NCBI RefSeq assembly: GCF_000620085.1
Contig: NZ_JHVJ01000010.1
Span: 124,001-188,000, forward strand
Length of the DNA stretch: 64,000 nt
Origin: Marinobacterium jannaschii DSM 6295
GTDB lineage: Bacteria > Pseudomonadota > Gammaproteobacteria > Pseudomonadales > Balneatricaceae
Reading direction: 5' to 3'
Shown one piece after another: positions 20,576-30,302 of this stretch; within the stretch, counting starts at the first letter, position 1; every line of letters starts with the position of its first letter. The notes beneath the pieces are model-generated. The model was not told where the DNA came from. It saw nothing but the letters and a program-made list of their open reading frames with translations, and made no database searches. Both the position numbers and the translations under genes were made by a program.

Positions 20576-21481
20576 ATGAAACTGAAAGCACAAACACTGG
20601 CCGCATTGAAAACCTTTGAAGCCGCTGCCCGGCTGCGCAGTTTTACGGATGCTGCGAAAGAGCTCTGTGTCACCACCGGCGCTGTCAGTCAGCAGATCAG
20701 GAAGCTTGAGGAATCACTGGGGATCGAACTGTTTGTGCGCCGCTCGCGTGGGATTGCCTTAACGGCGCAGGCGCAGGAATTGCTCACGGTAACGCAACAG
20801 TCGCTGCAGTCGATCGAAAAAGTGATCGACAGTTTCAGTCAGCAGGGCAGTGAGGAGGTCAGGCTGAAATCGACGCCTTCTTTCGTCTTTAAATGGCTGA
20901 TTCCCCGTCTGCAGGCATTTCATGCCGAATATCCGGAGATCCGGGTAGAAACCTTTGCGGATGCGGCCCTGCTGGATCTGGAAGCGGGCGACTTTGACGT
21001 GGCGATTAACTACGGCTTTGGCAGCTATCCGGGTTTTGAGGCGGTGCGCTTTATGGGGGAGTCGCTGATTCCGGTGATGAGCCCCGATTACCAGCCGGAG
21101 ATCGACTGGCAGGATTCTGCCTGCTGGCAGCAGGTTAACCTACTGCACGATGCCCTGCCCTGGCCGGATGCTGCGCGCGATGCCGAGTGGCGCTTCTGGC
21201 TGGATAAATCCGGGCTGGGTGCGGTAAACAGTGCCAGCGGCCACTACTTTAACCGGGTTGATATGGCGATAGCGGCCGCCTCGGCTGGCTTAGGCATTGC
21301 CCTGGCGCGTCGTTCACTGGTGGAAGAGGAACTTGAGACGGGGCGGCTGGTGGCTCCATTGCCTGCGATTGAGTCGGAGAGCAGTTACTACCTGCTGATA
21401 CCTCATGCCGTAAGAAACAGCCCCTCTGTTCAGCGCTTGAAAAACTGGCTGTTGAAAGAGGCTGTACGGGACCCGCGCTGA
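20576..21481 (+). CDS. LysR-family regulator, probable dsdA regulator
   Basis: A 301-residue LysR protein. The N-terminal winged helix-turn-helix is TLAALKTFEAAARLRSFTDAAKELCVTTGAVSQQIRKLEESLG (about 8-50). The periplasmic-binding-like effector domain starts near residue 90. It is GcvA/DsdC-like in the DNA-binding part. Divergence from dsdA suggests it activates that gene in response to D-serine; this is inference from gene order. It is convergent with the Lrp gene, four bases apart. Confidence 0.9.
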   Translation: MKLKAQTLAALKTFEAAARLRSFTDAAKELCVTTGAVSQQIRKLEESLGIELFVRRSRGIALTAQAQELLTVTQQSLQSIEKVIDSFSQQGSEEVRLKSTPSFVFKWLIPRLQAFHAEYPEIRVETFADAALLDLEAGDFDVAINYGFGSYPGFEAVRFMGESLIPVMSPDYQPEIDWQDSACWQQVNLLHDALPWPDAARDAEWRFWLDKSGLGAVNSASGHYFNRVDMAIAAASAGLGIALARRSLVEEELETGRLVAPLPAIESESSYYLLIPHAVRNSPSVQRLKNWLLKEAVRDPR

Positions 21482-21485
21482 TGAT

Positions 21486-21983
21486 TCAGCGCTCGTTGAT
21501 CGGCAGTTCGTGAGATTCCTTCACTTCTTCCATAACGATGTAACTCTTGGAGTTCTTAACACCGGGAAGGGTCAGCAGAATATCGCCCAGTAGCTCACGG
21601 TACTGGGACATATCACTGATGCGTGCTTTGATCAGGTAGTCCGCATCACCGGACACCAGGTGGCATTCCAGTATATAAGGCAGCTGTGCCACGGCGGCAT
21701 TAAAGCGCTCAAAGGCGTCCGGGCTCTGGTAGGAGAGAGAGATCTCAACAAACACCAGCATATTGTAATCCAGCGCCACTGGGTTGATATGGGCGTGATA
21801 GCCCTCTATCACGCCATCTTTCTCAAGACGCTTTACGCGCTCCATGCAAGGCGTTGTCGACAGGCCGACCCGGTCAGCCAGCTCGGTGTAGGAGATTCGT
21901 CCCTCACGCTGCAATATGCGCAGAATATTCCGATCGATACGGTCGAACTTGCGCTTCTTCAATGGGTTATGGTGGGTAGCCAT
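21486..21983 (-). CDS. Lrp/AsnC-family transcriptional regulator of dadA
   Basis: A 165-residue Lrp protein. The helix-turn-helix part is FDRIDRNILRILQREGRISYTELADRVGLSTTPCMERVKRLE (about 13-54). The C-terminal RAM domain has HLVSGDADYLIKARISDM, which binds amino acids. It is divergent from dadA across a 133-base AT-rich gap. In many gammaproteobacteria Lrp or DadR controls the D-alanine operon from this position, so an alanine-responsive role is inferred. Global Lrp is an alternative. Confidence 0.92.
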   Translation of the reverse strand: MATHHNPLKKRKFDRIDRNILRILQREGRISYTELADRVGLSTTPCMERVKRLEKDGVIEGYHAHINPVALDYNMLVFVEISLSYQSPDAFERFNAAVAQLPYILECHLVSGDADYLIKARISDMSQYRELLGDILLTLPGVKNSKSYIVMEEVKESHELPINER

Positions 21984-22116
21984 AAAAAATCCCTGATTGG
22001 TTCATATCGCAAGAATTATCACCTTTATTCAAAAAAAATACAAAAAAATATTTTGCATTTTGTTGCTTAGAATAGCGATTAATGTCGTCGCCAATCTAAA
22101 AATAAATTAGGGTGAA
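21984..22116. promoter_or_regulatory. Promoter region between the Lrp gene and dadA
   Basis: The right part (22010-22110) is very AT-rich with A-tracts, the kind of sequence Lrp-type proteins bind. The dadA promoter and Lrp sites should lie here; exact boxes cannot be fixed by eye. Confidence 0.55.
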
Positions 22117-23373
22117 ATGATGCGAATCGTTATTCTGGGAAGTGGGGTGGTCGGTGTAACCAGTGCCTGGTATCTGGCTAAGGAAGGGCATGAGGTCACA
22201 GTGATTGACCGTCAGCCGTCGGCTGCGCTGGAAACCAGCTTTGCCAATGCCGGTCAGGTTTCTCCTGGTTATTCTGCTCCCTGGGCTGCGCCCGGTGTAC
22301 CTGCTAAGGCAGTCAAATGGCTGATGCAGGACCTGGCTCCGCTGGCTATCCAGCCTAAACTCGATCCCGCTATGTACAAGTGGATGCTGAAAATGCTGTC
22401 CAACTGCAGCGAAGCGGCTTACCGGGTTAACAAATCCCGCATGTTGCGCGTTGCCGAATACAGCCGTGATTGTCTGGTCGATCTGCGTAACAGTTTAGAT
22501 ATTGATTACGATCAGCGCCAGCAGGGCACCTTGCAGCTGTTCCGCAGCGAAAAGCAGGTCGCTTCCTCGCTCAATGATCAGCAGATTCTGGACGAATGCG
22601 GTGTCGATTACCAGGTGATGAGTCAGGCGGATTGTATTGCCGCCGAACCTGCGCTCGCTCACGTTAAGGAGAAGATTGTCGGTGGTCTGCGCCTGCCGGG
22701 CGACGAAACCGGTGACTGCTACAAGTTTACTACCGCCCTGGCGCGCGAGTGCGAAGCGCTGGGTGTGACCTTTAAGTTCAATACCGATATCAATAACCTG
22801 GTGGTTGAAGGCGATGATGTGGTGGGCGTTGATACCTCCGCCGGGCGGATCACGGCCGACCGTTATCTGGTCGCGATGGGCAGCTACAGCCCGCTGCTGC
22901 TCTCCCAGGTCGGGATCAAGGTGCCGGTTTATCCGATCAAGGGCTACTCCCTGACCCTGCCGTTGCTGGATGAAAGCCGGGCGCCGGTCTCTACTGTGAT
23001 GGATGAGACCTACAAGATCGCTATTACCCGTTTTAAGGATCGTATCCGGGTCGGCGGGACTGCCGAGATTACCAGCTATGACCTGGAGCGCCCGGAAAAA
23101 CGCCGCGCCAATGTGGACTTTGTCGTTTCCGATCTGTTTGGCGGCGGGGGCGATCTGGAGCAGGCCGAGTTCTGGTGCGGGCTGCGTCCGATGACTCCGG
23201 ATGGCACGCCTATTCTGGGTGGTACCCGCTATAAGAGCCTCTACCTGAATACCGGACACGGCACTCTGGGCTGGACCATGGCCACCGGATCAGGCCGCGT
23301 CGTATCCGACCTGATCTGCGGTAAGAAGACGGATATCGATACTGAAGGGCTGGGTGTCGAACGCTATAGCTGA
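22117..23373 (+). CDS. dadA: D-amino acid dehydrogenase small subunit
   Basis: DadA is a membrane-associated FAD enzyme that oxidises D-alanine and other D-amino acids to 2-oxo acids and feeds electrons to the respiratory chain. The N-terminal dinucleotide motif is [17 protein letters not shown], followed by the typical [18 protein letters not shown]. The C-terminal [15 protein letters not shown] closes the FAD site. Its 418 residues fit the family. Two adjacent ATG codons are possible starts. With racemase and RidA downstream it forms the alanine catabolic route, although a terminator lies directly after it. Confidence 0.97.
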   Translation: MMRIVILGSGVVGVTSAWYLAKEGHEVTVIDRQPSAALETSFANAGQVSPGYSAPWAAPGVPAKAVKWLMQDLAPLAIQPKLDPAMYKWMLKMLSNCSEAAYRVNKSRMLRVAEYSRDCLVDLRNSLDIDYDQRQQGTLQLFRSEKQVASSLNDQQILDECGVDYQVMSQADCIAAEPALAHVKEKIVGGLRLPGDETGDCYKFTTALARECEALGVTFKFNTDINNLVVEGDDVVGVDTSAGRITADRYLVAMGSYSPLLLSQVGIKVPVYPIKGYSLTLPLLDESRAPVSTVMDETYKIAITRFKDRIRVGGTAEITSYDLERPEKRRANVDFVVSDLFGGGGDLEQAEFWCGLRPMTPDGTPILGGTRYKSLYLNTGHGTLGWTMATGSGRVVSDLICGKKTDIDTEGLGVERYS

Positions 23374-23405
23374 TCTTGAATGAATTAAAGGCTTCTTGTG
23401 TTTTA

Positions 23406-23428
23406 CGGGGCGTAAGCCCCGCTTTTTT
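23406..23428 (+). terminator. Terminator after dadA
   Basis: A 6 bp GC stem (23406-23411 with 23416-23421), GTAA loop and a run of six T. It separates dadA from ridA-alr, so those two may have their own promoter or depend on read-through. Confidence 0.88.
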
Positions 23429-23502
23429 AAGCCTTGTCTGTGACCGTCCCGAAGCGTAGAAGAAGGGACGCACGCGTTGATTTATTTCAGAATCTGTGGA
23501 TA

Positions 23503-23516
23503 GTCAGTCGACTGAC
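23503..23516. promoter_or_regulatory. 14 bp palindrome upstream of ridA
   Basis: GTCAGTCGACTGAC is a perfect palindrome located 112 bases before ridA and after the dadA terminator, in the place where a ridA-alr promoter and operator would be. The bound protein is not known. Confidence 0.4.
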
Positions 23517-23627
23517 GACTGGTTCCTTCAAATGGGGTGAACAGGCCCTACTAAGCGGTCTTTAAGCTGTCTATAAGTTAGAGCAGCGCCCTGTAACTCA
23601 ACAAACTGTTTTCTACAGGATAAAACA

Positions 23628-24014
23628 ATGAACAAAAGTATCATCAGCACTGAGAACGCGCCTTCTGCAATTGGTCCTTATTCTCAGGCTGTTAAAGCAG
23701 GAAACACCGTATACATCTCTGGTCAGATCCCGCTGGACCCTAAGACGATGGAAGTCGTTGAAGGTGGCTTTGAAGCTCAGGCGGTTCAGGTATTTGAAAA
23801 CCTGTCTGCGATTGCCGAAGCCTCCGGTGGTTCCCTGTCTGACTTCGTTAAAGTCACCGTGCTGCTGTCTGACCTGGCGAACTTCGGTGTGGTTAACGAA
23901 GTGATGATGCGTTACTTCAGCGAGCCATATCCGGCGCGTGCCGCTTACGCCGTTAAGCAGCTGCCGAAAGATGTCGATGTAGAAATTGAAGCCATTATGG
24001 TTGTTGGCGAGTAA
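23628..24014 (+). CDS. ridA: RidA-family reactive imine deaminase
   Basis: A 128-residue RidA (YjgF/YER057c) protein. Archetypal members hydrolyse reactive enamine/imine intermediates released by PLP enzymes and amino-acid oxidases. [23 protein letters not shown], the [10 protein letters not shown] segment with the key arginine, and a C-terminal glutamate in VEIEAIMV are present. Its position between dadA, which makes imines, and PLP-dependent alanine racemase fits this clean-up role. Confidence 0.94.
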   Translation: MNKSIISTENAPSAIGPYSQAVKAGNTVYISGQIPLDPKTMEVVEGGFEAQAVQVFENLSAIAEASGGSLSDFVKVTVLLSDLANFGVVNEVMMRYFSEPYPARAAYAVKQLPKDVDVEIEAIMVVGE

Positions 24015-24040
24015 TCGCCTGATATAAGGAGAAGCCCTCA

Positions 24041-25117
24041 GTGAGTCGTAAAGCACGTGCAGTCATCAATCTTGAAGCTATCCGGGATAACTATCGCCTG
24101 GCGCGTTCTCTGGCACCGGAGAATCGCGCGGTGGCGATCGTAAAAGCGGATGCTTACGGCCACGGTGCCGTGCGGGTAGCAGAGTATCTGGAGCCGGAGG
24201 TTGATGCATTTGGGGTCGCCTGTATCGAGGAAGCGATTATTCTTCGTGACGGCGGTATCCAGAAGCCGGTGCTGTTGCTTGAGGGCTTCTTTGATCCGTC
24301 TGAACTGCCACAGCTCGTCGAGCAGAATTTCTGGACCGCTATCCACAGCGAATTCCAGATCGACCAGCTGGCGCAGTTGCCAGATGACAGTGAACTGACT
24401 GTCTGGCTGAAGATGGACTCCGGTATGCACCGCCTGGGTGTATTACCGGAAAACTATGCTGCTGCGTACCAGCGTCTGCAGGCGCTGCCGCAGGTGAAAG
24501 AGGTGGTGATGATGTCCCACTTCTCCAGTGCCGATGACCTCTCTGATCAGACCACCCTGCGTCAGGTTGAGGTGTTTGCCAGGGCAACGGAAGGTCTGGA
24601 TGGCGAAGTCAGTATCGCCAACTCACCGGCTACGCTGGGCTGGCCTCAGGCACGCGGTAATATCCTGCGTCCCGGCCTGATGATGTATGGCGCTTCACCT
24701 TTTACCGAGAGCCAGGAGAATGCCGCCAGGCTGAAGCCGGCTATGAGCCTGCTGTCGGAAGTGATCGCGGTGCGTGAGATTGAGGCCGGTGAATCTGTTG
24801 GCTACTCTGCCACCTGGACGGCTGAGAAAACCAGCCGTATCGGTACCGTGGCCATGGGCTATGGCGATGGTTACCCGCGTCATGCCAAGAACGGTACCCC
24901 GGTTCTGGTAAACGGCGTACGCACCTCGATTATCGGCCGTGTCTCAATGGATATGATTACCGTCGACCTGACCGATGTGCCAAACGCTGAAGTGGGTGCC
25001 GAAGTGGAGTTCTTTGGTGATAACCTCTCCATCAATGAAGTAGCCGGCTGGTGCGACACTATCCCCTACACCATGATGACCTGCCTGACGCCGCGCATCC
25101 TGCGCGTCTACGGCTAA
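24041..25117 (+). CDS. alr: Alanine racemase
   Basis: A 358-residue PLP enzyme interconverting L- and D-alanine. The catalytic lysine is K35 in VKADAYGHGA, and the second base is the tyrosine in SVGYSATWTA. The GYGDGYPR and RVSMDMITVDLT segments are typical. It starts with GTG after GGAG, 26 bases from ridA. Being linked to dadA, it is likely the catabolic racemase (often called dadX) rather than the one for cell-wall synthesis. Confidence 0.95.
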   Translation: MSRKARAVINLEAIRDNYRLARSLAPENRAVAIVKADAYGHGAVRVAEYLEPEVDAFGVACIEEAIILRDGGIQKPVLLLEGFFDPSELPQLVEQNFWTAIHSEFQIDQLAQLPDDSELTVWLKMDSGMHRLGVLPENYAAAYQRLQALPQVKEVVMMSHFSSADDLSDQTTLRQVEVFARATEGLDGEVSIANSPATLGWPQARGNILRPGLMMYGASPFTESQENAARLKPAMSLLSEVIAVREIEAGESVGYSATWTAEKTSRIGTVAMGYGDGYPRHAKNGTPVLVNGVRTSIIGRVSMDMITVDLTDVPNAEVGAEVEFFGDNLSINEVAGWCDTIPYTMMTCLTPRILRVYG

Positions 25118-25162
25118 CAGAATTAACTATCCCGGCTGCTTTAACGGCAGCCGTTCAATCAG

Positions 25163-25196
25163 AAAGCCCGCCGGTTAACCCCCGCGGGCTTTTCTT
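25163..25196 (+). terminator. Terminator after alanine racemase
   Basis: A 9 bp GC-rich stem (25163-25171 with 25184-25192), 12-base loop and T-rich tail. Confidence 0.88.
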
Positions 25197-25246
25197 TGCC
25201 TGTCCTGTGCCGCAGGCCCCTCCGGCACCTGCCAGGTGCGCCGTCG

Positions 25247-25864
25247 CTAATCCGCACCAGCCGGACTCTTTAGCAGCATCGCCGCGGCGGTTTTGCCCAT
25301 CTCTTCCAGATCATCCCTGTTTACGTAGATACCGTCATTCAGCAACCTGCAGAGACCGTGCAGGGTGGCCCAGCTGGCCTGGGCTACACGCAGTGTCGGG
25401 TGTTGGTCGGTCAGTACCTTCTCGGTCTGCAGGACTTCAATCCACTCCAGCCAGTGCTGGAAGCACTGGCGTGAGGTTGCATGCAGGGCTTCAGAGGGCT
25501 GGCCCAGCTTCCAGATCTCCTTGCCGAACATCAGGTCGTAGGTTTCCGGGTTGCTGTCGGCAAAGCGGATATAACTCAGCACATACAGCTCAAACAGCGC
25601 GTGTTTATCCAGCTGCGGATGTTGCTGTGGCAGCAGGCTGACGACTTCAAAGTGCTGCTTGAACCCCGCTTCGGCAATGGCACACAGCAGTGCGTTCTTA
25701 TCCTTGAAGTGGTGGTAGGGCGCGGTACGGGATACGCCGACATGGTCGGCCAGCTTACGCATCGACAGGGCATCGACGCCGCCTTCGCTGATGATGGCGG
25801 TGGCCGTGTCCAGTAATGTCTGGCGCAGGTCGCCATGATGGTAGTGCTTCTTGGTCTGGTTCAT
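25247..25864 (-). CDS. TetR-family repressor of the dienoyl-CoA gene pair
   Basis: A 205-residue TetR regulator. The helix-turn-helix is HHGDLRQTLLDTATAIISEGGVDALSMRKLADHVGVSRTAPYHHFKDKNALL (about 8-60). The ligand-binding part is helical. It is divergent from a dienoyl-CoA isomerase and FadH pair, and two palindromes lie in the gap, so it very likely represses those genes. An acyl-CoA ligand is a guess from context. Confidence 0.92.
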   Translation of the reverse strand: MNQTKKHYHHGDLRQTLLDTATAIISEGGVDALSMRKLADHVGVSRTAPYHHFKDKNALLCAIAEAGFKQHFEVVSLLPQQHPQLDKHALFELYVLSYIRFADSNPETYDLMFGKEIWKLGQPSEALHATSRQCFQHWLEWIEVLQTEKVLTDQHPTLRVAQASWATLHGLCRLLNDGIYVNRDDLEEMGKTAAAMLLKSPAGAD

Positions 25865-25884
25865 GGGCGGAATCTAACAATCGA

Positions 25885-25927
25885 TCTTGACAGCGTCAAG
25901 AATGAGTAATAACTTGACACTGTCAAG
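25885..25927. promoter_or_regulatory. Twin TetR operators
   Basis: Two perfect palindromes: TCTTGAC-AGC-GTCAAGA at 25885-25901 and CTTGAC-ACT-GTCAAG at 25913-25927. They share the core CTTGAC-N3-GTCAAG, with centres 27 bases apart. They start about 20 bases before the TetR start codon and lie upstream of the isomerase gene. Shared half-sites and location mark them as binding sites of the neighbouring TetR protein, controlling both directions. Confidence 0.8.
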
Positions 25928-26019
25928 ATCGGTAGGTTCGCGATATCAGTGCGTTTTTATGGGGATTTGCTCTGGATGAAAGCTGATCGATCAACGGATG
26001 AGTAATGTGAGGACAATAT

Positions 26020-26859
26020 ATGAGCTACGCCAACTTCAGCCTGACCCAGGAAGGGTATATCGCACATCTGCAGCTCAGTCGGCCGGATGCCTATAACTCG
26101 ATGGATCGGGCATTCTGGCGCGACTTGCCCGCGGTGATCCGCCGCATTGATGAAGCGGCTGAAGCGCGGGTCATCGTGATCAGCTCAACCGGCAAGCACT
26201 TCAGCGCAGGTATGGATCTGGATATTTTCACAAATCCGAACCCAACCCTGTTTCAGGGCGAACGTGGCCGGCAGGCAGAAGCCATGCGTCGCCTGGTACA
26301 GCAGCTACAAGCCTGCTTTAACGTCTTGGAGGAGGTGCGGATGCCGGTGATTACCGCCATTCAGGGAGGCTGTATCGGTGGTGCTGTTGATATGGTCTGC
26401 GCTGCGGATATGCGTTACTGCACAGCGGATGCCTATTTTCAGGTGAAGGAAACCGAATTAGGACTGGCTGCTGACCTTGGTACGTTGCAGCGCCTGCCGC
26501 GACTGATTGCGCCAGGGCTGGCGCGTGAACTGGCCTATACCGCACGCAAGATGCCTGCGGCTGAAGCGCAGCAGTCAGGCCTGGTAAACCGGGTCTTTGA
26601 CGATCAGCAAGCGATGCTGGCCGAGGTGATGCAGATCGCACGGCAAATCGCAGCACGTTCGCCGCTTGCCGTCACCGGTACTAAGCAGATGATGAACTAT
26701 GCCCGTGATCACAGTGTCGCCGACAGCCTGACGATGATGGCTACCTGGCAGGCGGGCATGTTCCAGCCAACCGATATGCTGCAGACCTTTACGGCCAGGA
26801 TGGGCAAAACCACGCCTGACTATGAAGGCCTGCGTCCGATTACAGAGCCACTGAAATAG
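26020..26859 (+). CDS. Enoyl-CoA hydratase/isomerase family, probable delta3,5-delta2,4-dienoyl-CoA isomerase
   Basis: A 279-residue crotonase-fold protein. The oxyanion-hole segments are GKHFSAGMDLDIF and IQGGCIGGAVDMVCAADMRY. The catalytic region is FQVKETELGLAADLGTLQRLP, which follows the ECH1 dienoyl-CoA isomerase pattern with acidic residues at both family positions. It would process fatty acids with odd-position double bonds, together with FadH just downstream (39 bases). It is under the TetR twin operator. Confidence 0.87.
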   Translation: MSYANFSLTQEGYIAHLQLSRPDAYNSMDRAFWRDLPAVIRRIDEAAEARVIVISSTGKHFSAGMDLDIFTNPNPTLFQGERGRQAEAMRRLVQQLQACFNVLEEVRMPVITAIQGGCIGGAVDMVCAADMRYCTADAYFQVKETELGLAADLGTLQRLPRLIAPGLARELAYTARKMPAAEAQQSGLVNRVFDDQQAMLAEVMQIARQIAARSPLAVTGTKQMMNYARDHSVADSLTMMATWQAGMFQPTDMLQTFTARMGKTTPDYEGLRPITEPLK

Positions 26860-26865
26860 ATCTGA

Positions 26866-28932
<2,067 letters not shown>

Positions 28933-29171
28933 TGGCGGCCCCGGTGCTGGTTATCCGGTGCACATAATTGTTAGCGGCCAGCGGTATCACGGCTGGCCGG
29001 TGCTTATTCTCCCTGGCATCACTGTGCTGTTCTTCGTGGCGATTGTGGTTTTCGCGGTAACGAAAAATGTCAGTGATGCTGGGTAGAAATGTCATTGAGG
29101 TTCCGACGATGTTACCTGAAACTGCATGATCAGTTTCTAACTACCCAACAAATATAATAACCGGGTTCCCT

Positions 29172-30302
29172 ATGAGATTACCTGCGGCCTATTTAGCGGT
29201 GCTGGCATCGCTGCTGACTCTTTTCACCTTCTCCTATCCTGTTCAGGCTGACAGCAGTGACCGGCTGCAGCGGCGCGCTGAAACATTGCCGTTACCGGAG
29301 GGGCTGCCCGGCCAGAAGCTGCTGTTGCTGGACATCACCCGTGCCGGCGAGCGGCTGGTGGCCGTGGGCGAACAGGGCATTATTCTGCTCTCCGATGATG
29401 CCGGTCAGCACTGGCGTCAGGCGCAGGTACCGGTGGCCGTGCTGCTGACGGCAGTGCAGTTTATCGATGAGCGCACCGGCTGGGCGGTAGGACATGACGG
29501 GGTGGTACTGCACTCAGCTGATGGCGGCGAGCAGTGGCACAAACAGCTGGATGGCAACGCCATCAACCAGCTCCGTATTGAGGCGTTGCAGCAGGCGATG
29601 CAGCAACCGGATCGCTTGACCGGCAATGGCGGTCTGCCCCCGGAGGATCTGGAATACGCTCTGGAAGATGCACAGATCCAGCAGCAGGAGGGCCCCAGCG
29701 TGCCGCTGCTCGACCTGTGGTTTAAAGACCGCAACGAGGGCTATGTCACCGGTGCCTACGGTATGTTTCTGAGTACCCAAGACGGTGGCAACAGCTGGCA
29801 GAGCCTCGACCATCAGTTACCCAATCCCGATCGCCTGCACTTCAACAGTATTCATGCCAGTCGTAACGGCACCCTCTATCTGGCCGGTGAGGCCGGCACC
29901 CTGTTGCGCCGCCTGGGCCGAGACTGGCAACAGCTGGATAGCGGCTACGAGGGCTCCTTGCTGGCGCTGCACGATGCCCCTGACACCGAATCCGGACTCT
30001 ATCTGATGGGCCTGCGTGGTCATCTTTTTTACTCAGCCGACGGTGAGCGCTGGCAGCCGCGGGCCTTACCGACCCGCAGCAGTATCAACGCCGCCCTGAC
30101 GGATGCGGAAGGCCGCCTGATCCTGCTGGGACTGGGAGGCTTGCTGTTGCAGCAACAGGGCGAGCAGTTTCAGCCATTAGCGGGGGCGGGGCGCAGCAGT
30201 TTTTCTGCCGCCGTGGTTGCAGGGCCGCAACTGATACTGGTCGGCGATGCCGGACTAACCCGCGTTAATCTGAATTCAGCGCAGTCGGGAGGTGATATCT
30301 GA
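29172..30302 (+). CDS. YCF48/BNR-repeat secreted protein
   Basis: A 376-residue exported protein with a signal peptide (MRLPAAYLAVLASLLTLFTFSYPVQA). It is a beta-propeller of BNR/YCF48-like repeats, visible as recurring LSDDAGQHWRQ, HSADGGEQWHKQ, STQDGGNSWQS and YSADGERWQP. In many proteobacteria such a gene is directly upstream of an RND exporter and near DUF1302/DUF1329 genes, in lipid or hydrocarbon loci. Its TGA overlaps the ATG of the exporter gene by one base. Exact function is unknown. Confidence 0.88.
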   Translation: MRLPAAYLAVLASLLTLFTFSYPVQADSSDRLQRRAETLPLPEGLPGQKLLLLDITRAGERLVAVGEQGIILLSDDAGQHWRQAQVPVAVLLTAVQFIDERTGWAVGHDGVVLHSADGGEQWHKQLDGNAINQLRIEALQQAMQQPDRLTGNGGLPPEDLEYALEDAQIQQQEGPSVPLLDLWFKDRNEGYVTGAYGMFLSTQDGGNSWQSLDHQLPNPDRLHFNSIHASRNGTLYLAGEAGTLLRRLGRDWQQLDSGYEGSLLALHDAPDTESGLYLMGLRGHLFYSADGERWQPRALPTRSSINAALTDAEGRLILLGLGGLLLQQQGEQFQPLAGAGRSSFSAAVVAGPQLILVGDAGLTRVNLNSAQSGGDI

